Below are positions 21,857 to 30,452 of a DNA stretch of 64,000 nucleotides, piece after piece. Numbering within the stretch: the first letter of the stretch is position 1; every line of letters starts with the position of its first letter. The notes under the pieces are model-generated. The model was given only the letters and a program-made list of their open reading frames with translations, had not been told where the DNA came from and did no database searches. Position numbers and translations under genes: made by a program. Origin of the DNA: Antilocapra americana (taxonomy: Eukaryota; Chordata; Mammalia; Artiodactyla; Antilocapridae); NCBI GenBank assembly GCA_007570785.1, contig ML664161.1, forward strand, positions 1,687,821 through 1,751,820, in the 5' to 3' direction.

Positions 21857-22827
21857 TGTTGAAAGGTTGTTGCTGAACCATGAAAGATGCCAGGATTCTT
21901 GGTTTCTGGAGGAGAATAATTCAATCCAGGGCCAATGACGAGGCTTGATCATTCAGAGCTTTTGTGTAATAAAGTTTTATTAAAGTATAAAAGAGATAGA
22001 GAAAGCATTTGACATAGGCATCAGAAGATGAAAGGCTGTTGCTCAACCACGAAAGACCCTGGGATTCTTGGCCTCCAAAGGAGCAGAATTCAATCTGGGG
22101 CCAGAGACAGGCTTGATGGCTCAGAGCTTTTGTGTAATAAAGTTTTATTAAAGTATAAAAGCGATAGAGAAAATTTCTGACAGAGACATCAGAAGGGGGC
22201 AGAAAGAGTGCCCTCCTGTTAGTCTTTAGCTGGATATTATATAGCTACTAGCAGTCTGTTAATTAAAGAAAGGAAATGTCTCAAAACTCAGAGAATGACA
22301 CCAGGCCTCTCATCCACAACATACATTTTGAGTTAACCTTAGCACCAGATGAGTCATCCTGGGCCGTAAAATGACTGACATGAATCTTGAAGAAAAGCAT
22401 ATTTCCATACAAATATATAGTTTCATTAACATAGATTAGGAGAACAGTGTATGAGTATAACATACTGGTTTGTCAAGTCAGTTTTGAGCCTTTAGGCAGA
22501 ACCAACTTGAAGACAGAGTCTAGGGTAAATACATAGTATATTAACATATACTTAATATGTTAATGATTAAGACAAGCATTCCCATAAGAAAAATGTATTG
22601 GTTAGCTTAAGGTTTGAGAAAAGTTAAATTCATGTGGAACCAGGTGTCATTATGGTAGCAGAATTTTAAGAGAAACATCTTTTTAAATTTGTAAAGAGAA
22701 GGGAAAAAATATAACACTAGTTTGTTTCCTCCTGCCGCTTAAGAGAGAGAGATAAAAAAATGTCTGACACTTGCAGCCTACTTCCTCCATTTGGAGACCC
22801 CTGGCCTTCCTGCCTGTTACCCTCTCA
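21857..22827 (-). mobile_element. ERVK-like LTR with duplicated 3' segment
   Basis: On the minus strand it starts TGAGAGGGTAACAGGCAGG (22827 downwards) and ends in the ruminant betaretrovirus-like R-U5 sequence with the AATAAAACTTTATTACAC signal (plus-strand GTGTAATAAAGTTTTATT). Length is about 970 bases. The terminal R-U5 part is present twice in tandem. No gag, pol or env sequence adjoins. The class II assignment rests on the R-U5 signature. Confidence 0.7.
21861..22196. repeat. Tandem duplication of about 169 bp in LTR R-U5
   Basis: Units 21861-22029 and 22030-22196 both run from GAAAGG(T/C)TGTTGCT to CATCAGAAG, and both contain 'cagagcttttgtgtaataaa'. By eye they differ at roughly one position in seven, so the duplication is old. 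Confidence 0.9.
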
Positions 22828-22831
22828 CTGT

Positions 22832-23265
22832 TGTTAGGTAGTTAGAATAGGAAACAGGAGTCCAAAATGGCGGTGACTAAAAGACAAGGAAGAGCAAAGG
22901 AAGGTCCGAGGACCAGAGTGAGAACCTCAGGTAGAACAAACAGCACTCCTGGCTAGCCCAATTTACATAGGGCAAACCTAGAGGGGAGGAAAAAACATAT
23001 TAAAAGAGGAGCCAAAGGGCCAGGTCTCTCTCTCTCTTCTTCATGTCTTTGGGTTGGCTTGTCCTATGTCTCGAGGATGTATTTTCCTGCTTTTTTCTAA
23101 ATAAAACGGAGCTGTAACACTGATCTAAGAGCTATAAGAAGGTTTGTTAGAGACTCGAGAGCTATAACACACTCTGCCCAAGAGCTGTGACATGCCAAGC
23201 GCTTTGATATCCATTGCTTAAAATCTTTGTTGTGATGAGACAGAACCGAGGAGATTGTACTCGCT
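22832..23265 (+). mobile_element. Class I ERV LTR, plus strand
   Basis: It starts TGTTAGGTAGTTAGAATAGG at 22832 and has the same internal order as the 18733 copy (reverse complement): 'ccaaaatggcggtgac', 'gaggaccagagtgagaacct', 'tgtctcgaggatgtattttc' and AATAAA at 23100-23105. The 3' end is worn. GGAGATTGTACTC at 23251-23263 matches the sister LTR, but the expected CCCCTAACA terminus is not found. It begins four bases beyond the ERVK-like LTR. Confidence 0.82.
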
Positions 23266-23650
23266 TGATAATTGTGAAATAAGTTTCCCGAATAACTACA
23301 TTAGTAATTGGCTTTGGCTTTATTTTAATTTGCAAATAATAACCCTGTATCTCCTAAATCACTCATACATTTTTTAAGCAAATATTTCATTTTAGAGATA
23401 GGAGACAGGATATCCAGATTATTTAAATAGATTCCTACTGTTTTACAACTTCCAAGTAATAAAAAGAGAAAGAAATTGAACCTAGTCTTTTTTCTGACAT
23501 AAATATGCTTCATTATTGTTGCTATTAAAAATTGCTTGCAGTAAGATTCTTTATCATCTGAATCACCAAAGAAGCCCCTTAAAAATAATTTAAAGAAATA
23601 TAAACACCTGCCATACTCAAATTGAGTACAATCATTGACTCTTACTTGTG
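23266..23650. other. Unassigned
   Basis: About 390 bases of AT-rich DNA between two LTRs, with no recognised repeat or gene. Confidence 0.3.
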
Positions 23651-23654
23651 GTGG

Positions 23655-23891
23655 TGTCAGGGGAGTGTAATCTTCTCTGTTCTGACTCCTCTCAACAAAA
23701 ATTTGAAGTGACGAACATTAAAGCCCTTGGTGCATCACAACTCTCAGAGTGTTATAGCTCCCTCAGTTGTATTTAGAAAATAAAGGAAAATACATCCTTG
23801 AGGTGTGGGGGCATGCCTACCCAAAAGACGAGAAGAGAAAGAGAGACAGAGTGCATTCTGGACTCCTGTTTCCTATTCTAACCCGCTAACA
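23655..23891 (-). mobile_element. Class I ERV solo LTR with internal deletion and GTGG TSD
   Basis: Minus-strand LTR from TGTCAGGGGAGTGTAATC (23655) to CGCTAACA (ending 23891). Compared with the 18733 copy it lacks the central part between the GA-rich tract and the U3 start; the join is near 23850-23857. It is flanked by GTGG at 23651-23654 and 23892-23895, the 4-bp duplication expected of a gammaretrovirus-like integrase. AATAAA is present as TTTATT-type sequence on the minus strand. Confidence 0.88.
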
Positions 23892-23895
23892 GTGG

Positions 23896-24575
23896 GAACT
23901 TACAAAAAGACAGTGACTAGGCATTTCAAAAAGAGACTTTATTAGTTCTTTATTGAATTTTAATTGCACTTAGCCTGTTTTACTTCCCTCTAACCTACTA
24001 CTACTTTATGCCACTATATTTTGTACTGAAATCATAATTTTCATTACTCAGTTAAATACTCTTAAATTATTATTATTATTTTGCAAACAATGTAAACCAA
24101 TTAAGTAATTGAAGAAAAAGAAGAACTGGATAGAAAGATGCTTATGTCTTCTCAGACCTCAAGTTTGCCAGTGCAGCCAGATTTCTGGAAGAAACTGGAA
24201 TTAGGAACTGAAAATTTCTCTCAGATCTTTGACTCTCTTTATCCCCTGAATTAATAGTACAATGTGATATCTCAAAGCTTTTCCATTTTTAAAAATTTAT
24301 ATTTCAGTACCTCCATTAGCTGAAAACTCAATCTAAAAGGTCTAATTAAATAATTCAGGAATAATAATTCTGACTTGTCCATCTTAAGTAAGAAATATAA
24401 TCCCAAAGCCAACAGTCCTGCTTACTGCTGCAGGTGAGAAGTGGGCTGGACAGTATCATTATGGCTAGTGAGGAGCCACCCCTATGGATCACAGGAAAAT
24501 TGCCTAAAGAGGAATTATCAATATTTATTTGGATCAGTATCTCTTTTTTGTCTTTATATTTACAACATACCACAA
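23896..24575. other. Unassigned
   Basis: About 680 bases, AT-rich, with a TTA run at 24068-24081. There is no recognised repeat or gene. Confidence 0.3.
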
Positions 24576-25240
24576 CATTGGTGTGTTGGTGTTGTCCAGT
24601 CTCCCAGTCATGTCCAACTTTTTGTGACTCCATGGACTGCAACAGGCCAGGCCTCCCCATTCCTCACCATTTCCCATAGTTTGACCAAGTTCATGTCCAT
24701 TGCACAGTTGATACCATCCAGCCATCTCATCCTCTGACACCCTCTTCTCCTTCCGCCCTCAATCTTTCCCAGCATCAGGGACTTTTCCTAAGCATCAACT
24801 GTTCATATCAGATGGCCAAAATATTGGAGTTTTATCTTTAGCATCTGTCCTTCCAATGAGTACTCAGGGTTGGTTTCCCTTAAGATGGACTGATTTAATC
24901 TCCTTACTGTCCAAGGGGCTCTTCAGAGTCTTCTCCAGCACCATAGTTCAAAGGCATCAGTTCTTCAGTACTTCGCCTTCTTTAGGGTCCAGCTCTCACA
25001 ACCGTACATGACTACTGGGAATATCATAGCCTTGACTATGGGGACATTTGTCAGCAGAATAATGTTTTTGCTTTTCAACACACTGTCTAGGATTATCATA
25101 GATTTCCTGCCAAGAAGCAAATGTCTTCTGATTTCATGACTGCAGTTACCATCCACAGTGATTTTAGAGCCCAAGAAGAGTAAATTTGTCACTATTTCCA
25201 CTGCTTTTCCCCTTATATCTTCCATGAAGTAATGGGGCTG

Positions 25241-26391
25241 GAGGAACCAGAGATCAAATTGGCAACATCCACTGGATCATCGAAAAAGAGAGTTCCAGAA
25301 AAATATCTACTTCTGCTCTATTGACTATGCCAAAGCCTTTGACTGTGTGGATCACCACAAACTGTAGAAATTTCTTAAAGAGATGGGAATATCAGACCAC
25401 CTAATCTGCCTCCTGATAAATCTGTATGCAGGTCAAGAAGCAACAGTTTAGAACTGGACATGGAACAACAGACTGGTTCCATATAGGGAAAGGAGTACAT
25501 CAAGGCTGTATATTGTCACCCTGCTTATTTACCTTCTATGTGGAGTACACTATGTGAAATGTCAGGCTGGATGAAGCACAAGCTGGAATAAAGATTACCA
25601 GGTGAAATATCAATAATCTCAGATATGCAGATGACACCACCCTTATGGCAGAAAGTGAAGAACTAAAGAGCCTCATGATGAAAGTGAAAGAGGAGGGTGA
25701 AAAATTTGGCTTAAAACTCAACATTCAGAAAACTAATTTCATGGCATCTGTCCCCATAACTTTAAGGCAAACAGATGGGGAAACAATGGAAACAGTGACA
25801 GACTTTATTTTGAGGGGCTCCAAAATCACTGCAGATGGTGATTGCAAGGATGAAATTAAAAGAGGCTTGCTCCTTGGAAGAAAAGTTATGACCAACCTAG
25901 ACAGCATATTAAAAAGCAGAGACATTACTTTACCAACAAAGGTCTGTCTAGTCAAAGCTATGGCTTTTCCAATTATCATGTATGGTTGTAACAGTTGGAC
26001 TATATAGAAAGCTGAGTGCCAAAGAATTGATGCTTTTGAACTGTGTTGTTGGAGAAGACTCTTGAGAGTCCCTTGGACTGCAAGGAGATCCAACCTGTCA
26101 ATCCTAAAGAAAGTCAGTCCTGAATATTCATTGGAAAGACTGATGTTGAAGCTGAAATTCCAATACTTTGGCCACCGGATGCGAAAAGCTGACTAATTTG
26201 AAAAGATCCAGATGCTGGGAAAGATTGAAGGTGGGAGGATAAGGGGATGACAGAGGATAAGATGAATGGATGGCATTACCAACGCAATGGGCATGAGTTT
26301 GAGCAGGCTCCAGGAGTTGGTGATGGACAGGGAAGCCTGACGTGCTGTGGTCCATGGGTCGCAAAGAGCTGGACAGGACTGAACTGAACTG
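25241..26391 (+). mobile_element. BovB inserted into an older BovB
   Basis: Plus-strand BovB running from 'aaccagagatcaaatt' (25245), through the RT region, to the 3' tail 'ggactgaactgaactga' (ending near 26392). The flanks AATGGGGC (25231-25238) and AATGGGCC (26392-26399) agree at 7 of 8 positions and lie in older BovB sequence. Confidence 0.92.
25300..26391 (+). pseudogene. BovB reverse transcriptase ORF2 (broken)
   Basis: Coding remnant of the RTE-type ORF2 protein, which would nick target DNA and copy element RNA. Visible RT motifs are the AKAFDCVD block (motif A, 25329-25352) and YADDTTL (motif C, near 25624-25644), with both catalytic aspartates of the YADD box present. A 120-residue open stretch covers 25645-26007 (NIQKTNFMASVP through MYGCNSWTI) and ends at a TAG. 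Other stops include TAG at 25366 after CACAAACTG. The endonuclease half is missing through 5' truncation. Confidence 0.88.
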
Positions 26392-26527
26392 AATGGGCCG
26401 AATGCCATCTTAGTTGTTTTAATATTTATTTTTAAGCCAGCTCTTTCACTCTCCTCCTTGATGCTCATTAAAAGGCTATTTAGTTCCTCTTTGCTTTCTG
26501 CCATTAGAGTGGTATCATCTGGATATT

Positions 26528-26748
26528 TAGGCTTCCTTGGTGGCTCAGAGGGCTAAGAATCTGCCTGCAATACAGGAGACCTGGGTTTGATCGCTGAGTC
26601 AGAAAAATCCCTTGGAGGAGGGCATGGCAACCGACTCCAGTATTCTTGCCTGGAGAATCCCCATGGACAGAGGAGCCTGGCGGGCTACAGTCCATGAGGT
26701 GCAAAAAGTCAGACACAACTGAGTGACTAAGCAAGCACAGCACAGCAC
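26528..26748 (+). mobile_element. Bov-tA SINE in BovB
   Basis: Head 'aggcttccttggtggctcag' at 26529, B-box-like 'gggtttgatcg' at 26583 and a tail with 'gcacagcacagcac'. Flanks CATCTGGATAT and CATCCATATAT agree at 8 of 11 positions, consistent with a worn duplication of BovB sequence. Confidence 0.92.
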
Positions 26749-27051
26749 ATCCATATATCTGTTGATATTTCTCCTGCCTATCTTGATTCCATTTTGTAAC
26801 TCCTCTAACCTGGGATTTTTCGTGATGTGATCAGCATACAGATTAAACAAACAGGATGACAGCAGAAAGCTGTCTGCTTTTCCTATCTTGAACCAATTAG
26901 TTGTTCCATATAGGGTCCTGACTCTTGCTTCTTGACCCATATACAGGTCATCGTATATCATTGATATAATGATAAATTGAATTCCACTTCTGGATTTTAA
27001 GGAACTTAGCATCTGAAATGTGTCACTAAAATACTATGTAGTAAGGTAACA

Positions 27052-27070
27052 TATATATATATATATATAG
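27052..27070. repeat. (TA)n microsatellite
   Basis: About nine TA units at 27052-27069. Confidence 0.85.
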
Positions 27071-27098
27071 GCATATATGTACATCTTTAGTGGTTTTC

Positions 27099-27378
27099 TG
27101 GAGAAGGCGATGGCATCCCACTCCAGTACTCTTGCCTGGAAAATCCCGTGGACAGAGGAGCCTAGTGGGCTGCAGCCCATGGAGTCGCAAAGAGTCGGAC
27201 ACGACTGAGCAACTTCACTTTCATTTTTCACTTTAATGCATTGGAGAAGGGAATGGCAACCCACTCCAGTGTTCATGCCTGGAGAATCCCAGGGACAGGG
27301 GAGCCTGGTGGGCTGCCGTCTATGAGGTTCCAGAGTGAGACACGACTGAAATGACTTAGCAGCAGCAGCAGCAGCAGC
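27099..27378 (+). mobile_element. Bov-A2 SINE with 10-bp TSD
   Basis: Two Bov-A monomers, starting at 27099 ('tggagaaggcgatggcatc') and 27242 ('tggagaagggaatggcaac'), with a (CAG)n tail at 27360-27380. AGTGGTTTTC is repeated exactly at 27089-27098 and 27379-27388. Confidence 0.96.
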
Positions 27379-27589
27379 AGTGGTTTTCAAATTTTCTAAT
27401 AGTTTTAACTTCTTTGAATACTTCAAAGTATTCAAGTATCTAGTTTGCCTTTTCAATCTCTTTTTGAAACCGATACAATATAGTGCTTATAAATATGTCT
27501 CATATTTGGGAATTTATATGTTCCTTTTATAATGATGTCTCTTTATGTTATAAACCAAGTTTTAATATCTATACATTTATTGAGTTATT

Positions 27590-27868
27590 ATATTTATTTA
27601 TTTTTGGCTACTCTGGGTCCTTATTGTTGCACACAGACTTTCCCTAGTTTCAGTGAGCAGAGGCTACTGTATAGCTGTGGTATGTGCACTTATCATTGTG
27701 GTGGCTTCTCTTGTTGAAGAGTACAGGCTCTACGGCATAGTCTCAGAAGATGTGGTACATGGGCTTAGCTGCTCTATGACATGTGGGATCTTCCCAGACC
27801 AGAGATCAAACCTGTGTCGCCTGAATTGGCAGGAAGATTCTTAACCATTGGACCACCAGGCAAGTCTC
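27590..27868 (-). mobile_element. CHR-type SINE
   Basis: Minus-strand CHR SINE. The head lies at the right ('ggaccaccaggcaagtc' at 27850), preceded by 'ggcaggaagattcttaacca'; the A/T-rich tail lies at the left (27585-27603). It is strongly diverged. Confidence 0.82.
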
Positions 27869-27869
27869 C

Positions 27870-29090
27870 AAACTAATTTAAGAGTAAGTACTAACTGTCT
27901 TGTAATTTTTTTGTAGCATTCAAATAATTAGTTCGTAAGTACTCAGTGTATGTGTGTGTGCATTAGTGTGTAAAATGAACTGAGCAAATATAGTGACAAA
28001 TTTAGCTACAGTCTGTTTACATGGTAACTTCAGCTATTACCAAAACTTTTATGTTGGTAAATACTAATGCATGGATTGTGCTTTTGCTTTCTAGCCTTGT
28101 AAGAATTAAAGTAATTTTTTCTTTTTCTGTGTTAACTGGAAAGAATCTTGTATGGTTTATTGCTATGTATTTACATTCATAAGAATATGTAACCTAATGA
28201 CTTGGTTTAATAGAATGTCTACAAGGAATTTATTGCTTTAGTTGATTAAAAGGAATAAGCCTCTTGATTAGTTGATGAGCAGAAAGGTAACTAACCATTA
28301 ATTATGTAAAATATGGAAAAATTGCCATTATGAATAGAATACTGCCAGTAAAATATTATTGAATGGTCTCTATTTTATTTCAAAAATAGTCTTTCCCTCC
28401 CTTCTTTCCCAAGTTATTTGTTGCTGATTAAAATTGTATATCAAAATAATTGTTTTTAATATTAACAGCAATCCTTGTATTTGCAGTGAATGTAAACTTG
28501 CGGTTCCATGTAGAGAAAACAGCAATGGAAAATTAATTATAAAAATTGAAATTCATTTCTAAGATTAATATGCAATTTTTTCCAATGAGTTGTATTGTAT
28601 TGACTATTACTGTTTACTTGTTACAAAAAAAACATTTCAATAACTCCCTATTTTTATTGCATTGCTTTAATATGACATTCATGCTTTGTCAAGCCATTTT
28701 ATTTATTCTTTGCAAACTCATCAGGCAATTTTTATTTGCCACTGAAGAAGTGAGCTCTAGGATCATGTTACTTGGTGATTAGGATATGAATTGTATCAAG
28801 CAGGATGGACTCCATCAAAGATAGTTAGAAATTAAAGAAGTTTAAAAAAATGGTGTTATGGTAAAATATTTGAAGTTTCACTTTCTAGCAAGCTAGGCAG
28901 AACTATTTAATTGATTCTATAAAATATTAAGTGTATATATAAAGTTAATCAATTACTGCAAATAATGCAATGCCAGTACATCCTGTTCTTAACAATATGT
29001 CATTAGGTAATTGTCTTATTAAATTCTTGTTCTCACATTAAAAAAAATAGAAATACTTATTATTTTCCCTGCTTTCTTCATTGCATGCAT
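27870..29090. other. Unassigned AT-rich DNA
   Basis: About 1.2 kb with no recognised repeat or gene. A 78-codon open frame at 28546-28782 shows no family features and is not called. Confidence 0.3.
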
Positions 29091-29091
29091 G

Positions 29092-29147
29092 CACACATAC
29101 AAACACTCACACATGCACACATACAAACACTCACACATGCACACATA
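29092..29147. repeat. 24-bp tandem repeat
   Basis: Two identical copies of a 24-base unit (29092-29115 and 29116-29139), each starting CACACATACAAACACTCACA, plus the first eight bases of a third. Confidence 0.97.
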
Positions 29148-29847
29148 AAATCTCCAACAGCAACCATGAAAAATATTTACATTAGGATAAATTCCATCTT
29201 GTCAGTTATCCTTCGACACTAGAAGTCAAACTCTACTATCGAAGTAAATGGTAACATGCTAGCTGTCACTATCAGTTTATTTCAGAATTTTTCTGCTGCT
29301 CCTAGCAAAAATGCTTCTCTTAGCAAAGAATATATTGGATAGATAGATGGAGAACCTTCAGATTACTTAAATTATACATTTTCTCATTTTTCAGTATGTG
29401 CCTCCCAATTTCCATATATTGGAAATCCTATTTGCTACTCCTTCCAAAATTCTTAGCACATGTAACTCTTAGTGGCACTTCTATTTATGCATGACAGTCT
29501 GAGAAGAACATCACAACAGAACATGGAAAAATGCTTAATATAAGATACATGCAGTGAAACCAATGCACAAGTAACAATAAGATATACAGTTTTCTTTCTA
29601 TTTATTTTGAGAATATATACAAAGCTACAAAAATATAAAACTTATTTTTCAAATTGTGAAAGTTTACCAAGGAATGTTATTATATAGAAACTGCTCTTTA
29701 GTTTTCTAAGCAGACACTAGAATAGTATTTTTATTGAACTGAATAGAAATACTTTATTAACCCTTTCTTTTTAGCTCAAAAAAACACATTACCTCAAACA
29801 GATTTAAAAAAAAGTATCTAAGAAACATTTTTGTCTGGGCATATAGT
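29148..29847. other. Unassigned
   Basis: About 700 bases, AT-rich, with no recognised repeat or gene. Confidence 0.3.
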
Positions 29848-30452
29848 TTTTCTTTGGGGGCTCCAAAATCACTGCAGGTGGTGACTGCAGCCATGAAATT
29901 AAAAGACGCTTACTTCTTGGTGGGAAGGTTATGACCAACTTAGACACCATATTAAAAAGCAAGGACATTACTTTGTCAATAAAGGTCCATCTAGTCAAGA
30001 CTATGGTTTTGCCAGTAGACATGTAAGGTTGTGAGAATTGGACTATAAAGAAAGCTGAGCACCAAAAAATTGATGCTTTTGAACTGTGGTGTTGGAGAAG
30101 ACTCTTGAGAGTCCCTTGGACTGCAAGGAGATCCAACCAGTCCATCCTAAAGAAAGTCAGTCCGGAATATTCATTGGAAGGACTGATGCTGAAGCGGAAA
30201 CTCCAATACTTTGGCCACCTGATGTGAAGAGCTGATTCATTTGAAAAGACCATGATGCTGGGAAAGACTGAAGGCAGGAGGAGAAGGGGAGGAGAAGTGA
30301 ACGACAGAGGATGAGATAGTTGGATGGCATCACCAATTCAGTGAACATGAGTTTGAGTAAACTCTAGGAGTTGGTGATGGATAGGGAGGCCTAGCTTGCT
30401 ACAGTCCGTGGGGTCTCAAAGAGTTAGACAAGACTAAGCAACTAAACTGATG
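29848..30452 (+). mobile_element. BovB, 5'-truncated
   Basis: Plus-strand BovB from 'tctttgggggctccaaaatc' (29851) to the tail 'actaagcaactaaactga' (30433-30450). The end of ORF2 is broken by several stops. A 149-codon open frame on the opposite strand here is an antisense artefact of the same element. Confidence 0.95.

Larger units (their letters stand above)
24580..26955 (-). mobile_element. Older BovB, split by a second BovB and a Bov-tA
   Basis: Minus-strand BovB pieces at 24580-25240, 26392-26527 and 26749-26955. The second resumes exactly where the first stops ('aatggggctgg' at 25231; 'aatgggccgaatgccatctt' at 26392). The 3' end differs from the other copies ('gtccagtctcccagtcatg'), suggesting an older subfamily. 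The third piece holds the reverse complement of the RT region and fades near 26955. Confidence 0.9.

Noticed and set aside
22281..22463. Short minus-strand frame in the ERVK-like LTR as a coding gene
   Set aside because: The LTR U3 region is non-coding in these elements and the frame has no recognisable domain.
26599..27012. 137-residue minus-strand open frame
   Set aside because: It joins Bov-tA sequence to decayed BovB reverse transcriptase sequence.
27034..27456. 140-residue minus-strand open frame
   Set aside because: It crosses a Bov-A2 SINE, its CAG tail and a TA microsatellite.
29092..29147. Direct repeats as a CRISPR array
   Set aside because: The units are contiguous without spacers, CA-rich, and in a mammalian genome.
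29804..30253. 149-residue minus-strand open frame
   Set aside because: It runs antisense through a BovB; similar antisense frames occur in other BovB copies here.
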